Assembly: GCF_001399675.1 (NCBI RefSeq)
Contig: NZ_LJCO01000077.1
Location: 88,429-152,428, forward strand
Length of the DNA stretch: 64,000 nt
Reading direction: 5' to 3'
Source of the DNA: Paenalicyclobacillus ferrooxydans
GTDB lineage: Bacteria > Bacillota > Bacilli > Alicyclobacillales > Alicyclobacillaceae
Each line of letters begins with the position of its first letter. The first letter of the stretch is position 1. Below the pieces are notes generated by a model, which saw nothing but the letters and a program-made list of their open reading frames with translations, was not told where the DNA came from and made no database searches. Shown piece by piece: positions 16,449 to 25,234 of this stretch. The translations under genes were made by a program, and so were the position numbers.

Positions 16449-17693
16449 TCACCACGCGTTCCGATATCCATGGTCCGGATCGAACACGTGTCTACGACCA
16501 TGGCGCCATCCCCAGCCCTGTGAGAAGTTCGATCCGGGAATAAGCGTTTGACCACCGCCTACACTGGTCACTCCGGAACTACCTGCACCGATGCCCGTAC
16601 CCAGCGTTTCCGTGGAGAAGGACTCTCCATCGCTCCCCACAGCTGACGGCGCCATCAGCACATCCCCATAGTTGTCCATGAGCGCTACGGGTGTGACTTG
16701 ATTGGCCGCTGCGTCAAAAGCCTGACCATCCACAGTCGCACCAGAGTAGTTTACCGTCCCCATGTTCGCCAGTGGATACAAGTTGTGATTTCCATTAGAT
16801 GGGTCCTCACTAATCCACTCGGCCGAAGTACTCACTCCTTGCGCATAACTGTTACTGACTGACACAGGAATCGTCTTCGTTATCGCATTTCCTGACGGCG
16901 GCTTCACTGTGAAGGTGATATCCCACGTACTACCGCTCACTTTCGATACTTTTGCTTGAATGGTCGATCCGATGGGAACCGTCATCACGGGTTTCGCTGC
17001 AGTCGGAAGCTTCTCCCAGAAGATATCAGCAACAGGTTGCCCATTCTGGAACTGCTCCATCGTTCCCATCTGCAGAAGGTCGTGGTTCGTCACGCCGCCA
17101 AGTCCTATCCACTGCGCGGCTACACTGCTCTCGGTCCCTGAGATGTTCGGCACCGTCCAGCTGCCGGAAATGCTGGTATAGCCAGTTGACGTACTGGGCG
17201 TGTCAATGTAACCTGACCAATTTCCAGATGGCTGGGTATTTGCTGGCAACGATACCGTCTGGCCCGATTGAGTCTGTGACTGACTCTGTACCAGAGACTG
17301 TGCCGGTTGCACTTGTCCTTGCGGCTGTGTTTGTGATTGCTCTTGCTGCCACTCGCTCTCGAGTTGTTCCTGCTGCTGCAACTGACGTTGCACCTGCGAC
17401 AGTAACTGGCCCGTGGAATTTGTGAAAAAGCTGACAAGTTGTTGCCCGCCGGGCTGCTGCTCGAGTTGTTGCATACCCTGTTGGATCTCCTGTTGAATCT
17501 GTTGTTCAATCTGTTGCTGAATCTGTGTCAGCCCCCACTCATTTGCTGGTGGCGACGACAGGACACCTGCGGAAAATTTAGCGGTATTGTCAGCTATGTT
17601 TGCAGAGGAGTTATGGCTCCATACGGTGTACGTTCCCATTCCGGCAATGGCCACGAACGAAGCAGTTCCGAGTAATTTCATTCTCTTCTTCAT
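16449..17693 (-). CDS. G1 (eqolisin) family glutamic endopeptidase, secreted
   Basis: 414-aa preproenzyme. The signal peptide (1-25) is followed by a Gln-rich propeptide-like region (about 55-145), then a beta-sandwich protease domain beginning SGNWSGYI near 156. The G1 catalytic dyad is visible: Gln194 in AAQWIGLGG and Glu292 in SAEWISED. Eqolisins are acid proteases best known from fungi, with a minority of bacterial members including Alicyclobacillus. The ATG follows GGAGGGG. It stands alone downstream of the glycan cluster's terminator. The tail (about 375-414) is Gly/His/Arg-rich and unusual. It probably digests protein outside the cell at low pH. Confidence 0.93.
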   Translation of the reverse strand: MKKRMKLLGTASFVAIAGMGTYTVWSHNSSANIADNTAKFSAGVLSSPPANEWGLTQIQQQIEQQIQQEIQQGMQQLEQQPGGQQLVSFFTNSTGQLLSQVQRQLQQQEQLESEWQQEQSQTQPQGQVQPAQSLVQSQSQTQSGQTVSLPANTQPSGNWSGYIDTPSTSTGYTSISGSWTVPNISGTESSVAAQWIGLGGVTNHDLLQMGTMEQFQNGQPVADIFWEKLPTAAKPVMTVPIGSTIQAKVSKVSGSTWDITFTVKPPSGNAITKTIPVSVSNSYAQGVSTSAEWISEDPSNGNHNLYPLANMGTVNYSGATVDGQAFDAAANQVTPVALMDNYGDVLMAPSAVGSDGESFSTETLGTGIGAGSSGVTSVGGGQTLIPGSNFSQGWGWRHGRRHVFDPDHGYRNAW

Positions 17694-18040
17694 CGTCGAT
17701 TCCCCTCCTATCGAAAGTTTCTTTTCTGGTCAAACATCCAAGTTCACTTCCATCGCCATGTTCCCGGATTCATGAGGTACCCTAGCCGGCGAGTCTAGCT
17801 AATCTATATCCACTGCTCCGAGCCTTACTAGACTTCTAAGACAAAGTTTAACCTGTGATTGTGGAAAAAGGATGGAATCGCTATGAAATTCGTATGAAGA
17901 TGCCACGCCAAACCAAACCTACGTAATTCTCTAGCGCATGGATCGCAGATGCCACTCAGTGGCATCGGAACATCGCTTGGCACGCCGGATGTGCCAACCC
18001 CATCCACAAGCGGAACAGCTACTTGAGTCAAACCACTAAA

Positions 18041-18075
18041 AAGGAAGGTCCTGAGCAAGCTCTCGGACCTTCCTT
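18041..18075 (-). terminator. Terminator of the glycan cluster
   Basis: AAGGAAGGTCC/GGACCTTCCTT, an 11-bp perfect stem with a 13-base loop. On the minus strand it runs into TTTTT, so it is a strong intrinsic terminator about 37 bp past the end of the broken sugar transferase. Confidence 0.85.
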
Positions 18076-18111
18076 CGTCTCTGCAATAAGGCTTCTTATC
18101 AAAGGAGAATA

Positions 18112-19486
18112 TTAACTTGCACCCTTTCGCTTGAGCACAGCAGGGAGTGCGGAAGAGAATCTTCACATCAGACCAATATGTATCGATATATTGGAGGTCC
18201 AATTGCATCCAATCTTCAAAGTCGATCTCGTTGCGGCCCCCAATCTGCCACAAGCATGTAATTCCTGGATTGACACTGAGTCGGCGTGCATGTTGCAGAT
18301 TATATTGGTCCACCTCGGTTGGCTGCGGTGGCCTTGGTCCAACAAGACTCATATGCCCCCGTAACACATTAAAGAGCTGAGGCAATTCGTCAAGGCTCGT
18401 TTTGCGCAGGAACCCACCTACCCGTGTGATCCTTGGGTCGTTTGCAATCTTGAACACAGGGCCGGACATCTGGTTCAGGTGAATCAATTCAGCACGCATC
18501 TTCTCTGCTCAGCCCTCATACTGCGAAATTTGTACATCCGAAAGGTCTTCCCGTGGATACCGGATCGAAGCTGTGAAAATATTATCGGGCCACCATCGTC
18601 AAGTTTAACGGCTAAGGCAATAAGAACGAGTGCAGGGCACAGTAGGATAAGTATTGCAACACTAAAAACGACATCCGTCATCCGTTTCCAAAGAATCCCT
18701 ATCGGGGAATGTGGGACCTGAGAAACGACCATACGGGCTACGCCCATGCTATGTACAATTTGACTGTTTGCCGGACGATTGCCCAAGGAGTCCAGCAATA
18801 GTTCGACAGGCATACCCAACAACTCGCAACTGCGAATTACAGTTTCCGTCCGTTCGTCAGAAAGCGGAAGTGTTACAACCACTCCATCAACAGGATAATG
18901 TCGTAAAACATCCACAAAGTCGTCGATGTCTCCAAGGTATGGAACTGCTCCAGAGAAGATCTCGTCACCGACAAAACCGATTACAGGAAGTCCGGTTTCC
19001 AGATGGTCGAGCACGCCTCGAATGTACCGTGCTGATGAGGCCTGAGCACCCATGACAAGACGCGTTTCATATCTGTCCCGGTGCTACGAATGATGCCGAG
19101 TCCCATTCGGATCCCGAGGCGGACGATAATCATGAGAATCATAGTAATGAGAAATTCGGAGGCGACAAACAAGCGGCTCAATCCTTGTAGTTTTAGAACA
19201 AATGATAGCGACGTGAAAATGAACACGGCCAACGCGCTTACCTGGAGAACAATCCAGAATTTTTTCACAAAGTACGTTAATCGTCGCACTGGGTATTCGC
19301 CCGCTAACAGGAGTGCGGTCACCCAAGATATAACCGTGTACAACAAGGTGTTGTAGTACATCGCGTGAAAGGCTGGTTCGCCGATGGTCAGCCTAGTCAA
19401 TTGGAACGTAAAATAAAAACTAAAAAAACAACAATAACATCTGTGAGGAGCCCGATTCTGCGTTGGTTTGTGCTAAATGTCTCCAC
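18112..19486 (-). pseudogene. Broken polyprenyl glycosylphosphotransferase (priming sugar transferase)
   Basis: A gene of the size and plan of the intact transferase at 36862-38253, but split over changing frames. It begins at a GTG (19486) with VETFSTNQRRIGLLTDV, shifts near 19399 after ILRSN, continues as LTRLTIGEPAF, and shifts near 19030 between DMKRVL and MGAQASSARYIRG. It shifts again near 18495 between MYKFRSM and MRAELIHLNQ, and near 18145 just before LPAVLKRKGAS-stop. The catalytic sugar-transferase block (FLRKTSLDELPQ, GPRPPQP, PGITCLWQ) is recognisable. Four shifts in 1.4 kb indicate decay, or local sequencing error. It is last in the cluster. Confidence 0.85.
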
Positions 19487-19618
19487 TGTTCTCACCCAAA
19501 TAACAAAGTAGGAATTCTATGATGCCCCACTTCTCTACATTCGACAAACATTTCCAAACACATACAATTCACACAAAAATAGTAAAAACTATATTGTGAC
19601 GATACTGGGTAAAATAGG

Positions 19619-19750
19619 TCACAAAGAAGCCGTCCTTACGGATGGCCCATTGGCCGGTGACGCCAGCCACGTAACCAGGGCAAGGGCCAGCATACCCGCA
19701 CCTGTCTGACGGACAGCATACCTTACCTTCGGTCCTGAATCCTTTTGCAT
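19619..19750 (-). CDS. Possible small membrane protein, 43 aa
   Basis: A short frame starting at an ATG with AAGGGGG five bases upstream, a very good ribosome site. The product has a basic N-terminus (MQKDSGPKVRYAVRQTG) and one hydrophobic segment (GMLALALVTWLA), then a short polar tail. It lies in the 472-bp gap between rmlC and the broken transferase. A candidate promoter is listed at 19891-19918. It could be a real small protein, a leader peptide or a remnant. Confidence 0.4.
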   Translation of the reverse strand: MQKDSGPKVRYAVRQTGAGMLALALVTWLASPANGPSVRTASL

Positions 19751-19890
19751 ATTTGTCCCCCTTTCTAGATATTCGTGAGATAGAAAACGGTCGACAAAGG
19801 TTGCCAAAATGCAGCAAATGTCGACCTATCATTTATACCACGCGTTCGAGAAATATTATCCAGAATGGGGACATATAAGCAGGCACTATA

Positions 19891-19918
19891 GTTATAACTT
19901 CACTGTCTACATTCGCAA
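19891..19918 (-). promoter_or_regulatory. Candidate promoter for the small ORF and broken transferase
   Basis: On the minus strand TTGCGA (19918-19913) and TATAAC (19896-19891) are spaced by 16 bp. It lies between rmlC and the 43-aa ORF, which would make the last genes of the cluster a separate transcript. Confidence 0.35.
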
Positions 19919-19958
19919 TCTATAAGCGGATTTATAACCCTGCTACAGGGTAATTCTG

Positions 19959-20507
19959 TTAGAACACGTCGGCTTCGCTTAGCCTCGGATGTCTTTGATC
20001 TTTGTCCGACAGAGTTGGTTTACTTGTAGGCCAGTCGATGCCTATCTCGGGGTCACTCCACAAAATACCCCTGTCGTGCTCAGGAGAGTAATACGCATCC
20101 ACTTTATACTGGACTTCTGTGTTTGGGACCAAGGTGCAGAACCCGTGCGCAAATCCTTGTGGAATCAGTAACTGGCGCTGATTCTCTGCTGACAAAATGA
20201 CGCCCACCCACTGGCCGAACGTTGGGGATTGCTTCCGAATATCGACGGCAACGTCGTACACGGCCCCGCGTGTCGCGCGAACGAGCTTCGTCTGCGCATG
20301 AGGAGGGAGTTGATAATGCAGTCCTCGAATCGTTCCGGACTGCACCGACAATGAGTGGTTGTCTTGCACAAAGTTCGTCTCGATGCCGAGTTCGCTGAAA
20401 GCCAGTTGATTATAACTCTCAGTAAAAAAACCGCGGTTATCCTCGAAGATCTTCGGCTCTAATATTACAACGCCGCTGAGAGCAGTCTCTATTATCTTCA
20501 CGTTCAT
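19959..20507 (-). CDS. rmlC: dTDP-4-dehydrorhamnose 3,5-epimerase
   Basis: 182-aa cupin epimerase, third step of dTDP-L-rhamnose synthesis. The catalytic region reads RGLHYQ with His64, DNHSLS at 49-54 carries another conserved His, and DIRKQSPTFGQW is typical. Length is normal. It follows rmlD by 61 bp and is the last of the four rml genes, in the order A, B, D, C. Confidence 0.97.
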   Translation of the reverse strand: MNVKIIETALSGVVILEPKIFEDNRGFFTESYNQLAFSELGIETNFVQDNHSLSVQSGTIRGLHYQLPPHAQTKLVRATRGAVYDVAVDIRKQSPTFGQWVGVILSAENQRQLLIPQGFAHGFCTLVPNTEVQYKVDAYYSPEHDRGILWSDPEIGIDWPTSKPTLSDKDQRHPRLSEADVF

Positions 20508-20568
20508 CGACTCCGTTCTTTTCCACTTCTAACCCATCTATGTACATAAACTTTAACTTTCTCCGTGG

Positions 20569-21417
20569 TCACTCCGTATTCAGTTCACCCAAAAAACGGT
20601 GAAGCGCGTCCCGCCAGTGAGGGAGTTCCGAAAAACCATTCGTGCGTATCGCAACGTGATCGAGCGTTGAATTACGAGGTCTCGGCGCAGGTCGTGGAAA
20701 CTCTGCCGTCGTACACGGGTTAACCGTTACAGCGAGACCTGACGCTTCGAAGATGGCCTTAGCAAATTCGTACCAAGTGCACGAACCAGTGTTAGACGCA
20801 TGGTAAACCCCATACCCATCGGAGACGATAAGGTCACCAATGAACGATGCTAGGTCCACGGTATATGTGGGAGAGCCTTTCTGGTCATTGACCACCTGCA
20901 GCGCGTCACGTTCTTGCCCTAGCTTTAACATGGTCTTGACGAAGTTTCCACCACCAATGCCAAAAACCCAGGAGGTCCGAACGATAAAATAACGAGAGCT
21001 TAATGTCTGTGTTAAAATCTCTCCACCCAACTTTGACTGACCGTAAATGCTTGCTGGATGGACAAGGTCATATTCCCGATACGGCCTTTCCGAGTTTCCA
21101 TCGAATACGTAATCCGTACTGATGTAACAGACTTTCGCCCCAACCGATTCAGCAGCGACGGCTATGTTCCGACTCCCATCTGTGTTCACCCGAAAAGCTT
21201 CGTCAACCTCAACCTCCGCTTTATCGACAGCCGTATAGGCTGCCGCGTGCACCACAGCGTCCGGGCGAATCATCTCTATGACGACCTTAACCTGAACACC
21301 GTTGCACACATCAAGTCCATCGCGTCCCAAACCTGTGACTTCATGGCCCGCTTGACTGAGAACTCGTCGTAAATCGTAACCGAGTTGCCCATTCGCTCCT
21401 GTCACAAGGATTTTCAT
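20569..21417 (-). CDS. rmlD: dTDP-4-dehydrorhamnose reductase
   Basis: 282-aa NAD(P)H-dependent short-chain reductase giving dTDP-L-rhamnose. The nucleotide-binding motif is TGANGQLG (6-13). STDYVFDG and YGQSKLGGE carry the catalytic Tyr and Lys. The start codon overlaps the stop of rmlB (ATGA), so the two are translationally coupled. Confidence 0.97.
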   Translation of the reverse strand: MKILVTGANGQLGYDLRRVLSQAGHEVTGLGRDGLDVCNGVQVKVVIEMIRPDAVVHAAAYTAVDKAEVEVDEAFRVNTDGSRNIAVAAESVGAKVCYISTDYVFDGNSERPYREYDLVHPASIYGQSKLGGEILTQTLSSRYFIVRTSWVFGIGGGNFVKTMLKLGQERDALQVVNDQKGSPTYTVDLASFIGDLIVSDGYGVYHASNTGSCTWYEFAKAIFEASGLAVTVNPCTTAEFPRPAPRPRNSTLDHVAIRTNGFSELPHWRDALHRFLGELNTE

Positions 21418-22445
21418 GTCAATGAACCCAACCTGTCCCCGTATTGTTGATCATAATACTTGCGGTATTCCCCAGACAAAACATTTTCCCACCAGTCTGG
21501 GTGGTTAACGTACCATTGGACGGTCTCTCGCAGTCCCTCCTCAAAGGTATAGCGAGGTTCCCATCCGAGTTCCTTTCGGATTTTTGAAGCATCTATCGCA
21601 TATCGCCTGTCATGGCCAAGTCTGTCTTCCACGAATTGAATCAGAGATTCCGGCTTGTCGAGTTGCTTCAAGATGGACTTTACAATTTCGATATTCGCAC
21701 GTTCATTATCGCCTCCGACGTTATAAACTTCGCCATCACGTCCTTCATGAAGAACCAAATCAATCGCTCTACAGTGGTCTTCAACGTGTAACCAGTCGCG
21801 GATATTCAGGCCATCTCCGTACACCGGTAATGGCTGGTCGTGAAGTGCATTGATGATCATCAGAGGAATCAGCTTCTCCGGGAACTGATATGGACCGTAG
21901 TTGTTAGAACAACGAGTAATGTTCACAGGGAGGCCGTAGGTCTCGTGATACGCACGAACCAAGCAGTCTGCGCCAGCCTTACTCGCTGAGTAGGGGCTGT
22001 TAGGTAACAGAGGACTCTCCTCGGTAAAGTAACCCGTCGTCCCGAGTGTCCCGTACACCTCATCCGTGGAAACTTGTACAAACTTTTGAATATCACACAT
22101 CCGAGCCTTTTCAAGCAATATCTGGGTACCTAACACGTTTGTTCGGACAAATGCAGCAGGATCGAGGATACTACGATCCACATGCGACTCAGCTGCAAAG
22201 TTCACTACTATATCTATCCCCTGTCGAAATATTTGTTCCACGTCATGTTTTGACGTAATGTCTCCACGAATGAAGTGATAATTCGGCACGTCTTCAACGT
22301 TGGCTAGAGATTCCAGGTTACCGGCATAGGTAAGAGTGTCGAAATTCAAAATCATATCCTGAGGATGAGTTTTGCACATATACCGTATGAAGTTTCCTCC
22401 TATAAAGCCAGCACCACCGGTAACAAGTATCCGCAACTCAATCAA
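21414..22445 (-). CDS. rmlB: dTDP-glucose 4,6-dehydratase
   Basis: 343-aa extended short-chain dehydrogenase. TGGAGFIGG (9-17) binds NAD. STDEVYG (126-132) contains the Asp-Glu pair of dehydratases, and YSASKAGAD (152-160) holds the Tyr-Lys pair. The start is a TTG at 22445 or the TTG three codons later; AAGGA lies nearer the right distance for the second. It lies 3 bp after rmlA. Confidence 0.97.
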   Translation of the reverse strand: MIELRILVTGGAGFIGGNFIRYMCKTHPQDMILNFDTLTYAGNLESLANVEDVPNYHFIRGDITSKHDVEQIFRQGIDIVVNFAAESHVDRSILDPAAFVRTNVLGTQILLEKARMCDIQKFVQVSTDEVYGTLGTTGYFTEESPLLPNSPYSASKAGADCLVRAYHETYGLPVNITRCSNNYGPYQFPEKLIPLMIINALHDQPLPVYGDGLNIRDWLHVEDHCRAIDLVLHEGRDGEVYNVGGDNERANIEIVKSILKQLDKPESLIQFVEDRLGHDRRYAIDASKIRKELGWEPRYTFEEGLRETVQWYVNHPDWWENVLSGEYRKYYDQQYGDRLGSLT

Positions 22446-22448
22446 TCC

Positions 22449-23189
22449 TTATCGCCTGTAGTTATACTTATCGCCATAGTTGATAGATCGAGCCAACTCA
22501 TTGGCTCGAAAGTAGCTTTCTGGGGTTCCTGCATCCGTCCACCAGCCTTCAAGAATTCCATATGTAAGTTGCCCAATTGAGATATAGGCATTGTTAACGT
22601 CTGTTATCTCATATTCACCACGAGCAGAAGGCTTTAGCTCGCGTATGATACCGAAGACCTGACTGTCATACAGGTAAATCCCTGTAACCGCATATGACGA
22701 TTTCGGGTTCACAGGTTTCTCCTCAATTCTGACTATCTTGTCTCCGTCCAACTCGGGTACGCCAAACCGCTGGGGATCCGCCACCTTGGAAACGAGAATG
22801 CTAGCGCCGCGATTCCGCTTTTGAAAAGCTTGCACAAACGGAGTTATGTCTGCTCCAAACACATTGTCTCCTAAAATTACTGCCATAGAATCTTCTCCAA
22901 CGAAATCCTCTGCCAGACCAAGCGCTTCCGCAATCCCACCAGCTTTGTCTTGTACTTTATAGGTAAAGTCAACTCCAAAATCATGGCCACTCCCAAGCAG
23001 GTTTACAACAGACCCCATATGCTCCCGGCCCGTTACGATTAAAATATCTCTAATACTGGCCATTGTGAGCCTAAAGATGGCATGATAAATCATTGGGTAG
23101 TTTCCCACAGGGAGAAGATGTTTGTTCGTGATTTTGGTAAGGGGGTAGAGTCGAGAACCCGTTCCTCCAGCTAAAATTATACCCTTCAT
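22449..23189 (-). CDS. rmlA: Glucose-1-phosphate thymidylyltransferase
   Basis: 246-aa nucleotidyltransferase making dTDP-glucose. The N-terminal LAGGTGSRLYPLT is the nucleotide-binding loop, and ILGDNVFG and the late WTDAGTPES are conserved. It is the short RmlA form found in many Firmicutes and archaea, lacking the C-terminal allosteric helices of the 290-aa enterobacterial form. It is first of the four rml genes. Confidence 0.96.
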   Translation of the reverse strand: MKGIILAGGTGSRLYPLTKITNKHLLPVGNYPMIYHAIFRLTMASIRDILIVTGREHMGSVVNLLGSGHDFGVDFTYKVQDKAGGIAEALGLAEDFVGEDSMAVILGDNVFGADITPFVQAFQKRNRGASILVSKVADPQRFGVPELDGDKIVRIEEKPVNPKSSYAVTGIYLYDSQVFGIIRELKPSARGEYEITDVNNAYISIGQLTYGILEGWWTDAGTPESYFRANELARSINYGDKYNYRR

Positions 23190-23238
23190 TGCGCTCCTCC
23201 ACTTGGTCTGACTATAGGGTGAATGGCAAGCTTAATCC

Positions 23239-24135
23239 CTAGCGGGTGGTTACTGCCGACGACTCCTTCAGAAGTCGACTCATCAAATCACGAACTAACG
23301 GGGCCAATTCTGGTCGACGTAGTGCTGTTTCAAGGTTCGCACGAATATATCCCATCTTCTCCCCGACGTCGAACCTATATCCCTCGAAGCGGTATGCTAT
23401 GCTTCCTTGTATGGCAGTAAGTTTTCTAATGGCGCCAGTAAGCTGGATTTCTTGATCCACTCCAAAAGGTTCTCCTTCAAGTAACGGGAATATTTCCGGA
23501 GTCAAAATATACCTACCTGTAATCGCAAGATTCGAAGGAGCTTCGTCTACGGATGGCTTTTCAATAAGATCGCGCAATTTGTAAGTTCTGTCTGAAATCC
23601 AATCTCCATCAACAATCCCGTAACGATGTACCTCGGCCCTTGCCACTTCCTGTATCGCAACAACGCTTTGTCCAAACTCATCGTAAACATCCATAAGTTG
23701 CTTCAGGCATGGTTTGTTCCCTTGGACAATATCGTCTCCAAGGAGCACTGCGAAGGGTTCATTTCCAATAAATCTCCTGGCAACCCATACCGCGTGTCCC
23801 AATCCTAAAGGGTGCTTTTGTCGTATGTAATGGATCCGTGCCATACTCGAGATATGTTCAATTTCTTTTAACAGACTATTCTTTCCTTTTGATATCAGTT
23901 GTTCCTCTAATTCTACTGTTCTGTCGAAGTGGTCCTCAATTGCTCGCTTGCCTTTTCCGGTAACTAGAATAATATCTTCTATACCCGATGCAATTGCCTC
24001 TTCAAGAATATACTGAATGGTTGGCTTGTCCACAATAGGTAACATTTCCTTTGGCATAGCTTTAGTGGCCGGGAGAAATCTTGTTCCAAGTCCTGCAGCA
24101 GGAATTACAGCCTTTTTAACTTTCGGATACGGCAT
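23239..24135 (-). CDS. galU: UTP-glucose-1-phosphate uridylyltransferase
   Basis: 298-aa enzyme making UDP-glucose. AAGLGTRFLPATKAMPKEM near the N-terminus and GLGHAVWVARRFIGNEPFAVLLGDD in the middle (quoted in part: GLGHAVW) are diagnostic. The size is normal. It precedes rmlA by 49 bp. UDP-glucose can feed the UDP-galactose used by the mutase in this cluster, but no GalE is in the window. Confidence 0.96.
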   Translation of the reverse strand: MPYPKVKKAVIPAAGLGTRFLPATKAMPKEMLPIVDKPTIQYILEEAIASGIEDIILVTGKGKRAIEDHFDRTVELEEQLISKGKNSLLKEIEHISSMARIHYIRQKHPLGLGHAVWVARRFIGNEPFAVLLGDDIVQGNKPCLKQLMDVYDEFGQSVVAIQEVARAEVHRYGIVDGDWISDRTYKLRDLIEKPSVDEAPSNLAITGRYILTPEIFPLLEGEPFGVDQEIQLTGAIRKLTAIQGSIAYRFEGYRFDVGEKMGYIRANLETALRRPELAPLVRDLMSRLLKESSAVTTR

Positions 24136-24298
24136 TTAGCACCCTCACCCTTCTAATCTATCTAATTCAAGGGACGCTTGTAGCGGATAGCCCAAAATAT
24201 GGTTAACTAGTCACCTAGAGAATTGCTAAAACACCATTAAAGCCGGGAATTCAAGATATGTGCCCTAGAGATTTGATTATCTTACCAGGATGGAGCTC

Positions 24299-25234
24299 TC
24301 ACACACGAACCCTTAGCGATGGACCAGTACTTTTTAACCTACCACCTTCGACTTTTAACTTCTCTATTCGAGCCAATCGACCTCCGACAAAGTCAGCTGC
24401 CCAACCATGATATATCAAGATGTAATCTTCGCCATTCGGCGATTTGATGACACAATGATGACCAGGCCCTTTGGCGAAGTCATTAGAACAAAGCAACGCA
24501 TCCGGGTTTTCATCAGTAGGTATTCGGCGATATGGGCCTAGGGGATTGTCTGCGATGGCATATTCAATGTGGTAAGATTCAGTTCGCCAATCCCCGCAAC
24601 TGTACATCAAAAAATATGTAGGACCTACCTTTAATACAAACGGTCCCTCTTCCCACTTATCGGCTCGCGGTGTAGACATTGCTAGCACCGGTTCATTTGA
24701 GAAAGTCGTGGGGTCATTCATCCGTACTACATAGATGCTTCCCGCAGAGTACGCATTACACTGATCCATACAAAAAAACAAATATAAAGTCCCATCATCA
24801 TCAATAAAGGGGTGTCCATCAATACTTTGCCAAGGAAGCAATGATTTCCCAGCATCTTGAAACGGAAGACTGGGGTCTCTTGACCAAGCTACCCCCAGGT
24901 GCCTTGTCCCGACGGTACCGTCAGCCGACGCGGTATAGTACAGATAATACGAAGTCCCCAATCGGATGACCTCAGGGGCCCAGAAGTCGTACCTGTTCCA
25001 ACTTTGAAATGAACTGGGTATCGAAATGGCATACGTAGCGAAACGCCACGTTTTCAAGTCCTCAGACCGATATATAGGGATAGCGTGTTTGCCGTCAGGC
25101 GATACACCGGTGTGATACAAAAAGTAGCCATCCTGCGTGCTGAGAACAAACGGGTCAGGACTGTCCTGACTAAGAACGGGATTTCGGATCTCAATGCTCC
25201 GTCGTCCAAAAAGTCGCGTCCCGAATCTAATCAT
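24299..25234 (-). CDS. Glycoside hydrolase family 43 protein, no signal peptide
   Basis: 311-aa five-bladed beta-propeller. The GH43 base Asp is in DSPDPFV near residue 27, and the acid Glu is in EEGPFVLKVG (about 191). Blade repeats such as FWAPEVIRLG, GHPFIDDDGTLYLFF and KGPGHHC are visible. Family members are arabinofuranosidases, xylosidases or galactosidases. The start overlaps the GH2 stop by 8 bases, so they form a unit. No signal peptide is seen, so it should act in the cytoplasm, odd for a glycan cluster. It may trim or quality-control intermediates, or degrade imported oligosaccharides. Confidence 0.88.
   Translation of the reverse strand: MIRFGTRLFGRRSIEIRNPVLSQDSPDPFVLSTQDGYFLYHTGVSPDGKHAIPIYRSEDLKTWRFATYAISIPSSFQSWNRYDFWAPEVIRLGTSYYLYYTASADGTVGTRHLGVAWSRDPSLPFQDAGKSLLPWQSIDGHPFIDDDGTLYLFFCMDQCNAYSAGSIYVVRMNDPTTFSNEPVLAMSTPRADKWEEGPFVLKVGPTYFLMYSCGDWRTESYHIEYAIADNPLGPYRRIPTDENPDALLCSNDFAKGPGHHCVIKSPNGEDYILIYHGWAADFVGGRLARIEKLKVEGGRLKSTGPSLRVRV

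Noticed and set aside
17828..18111. C-terminal extension of the sugar transferase frame
   Set aside because: These residues result from a frameshift; the ancestral stop is the TAA at 18112-18114 in the shifted frame.
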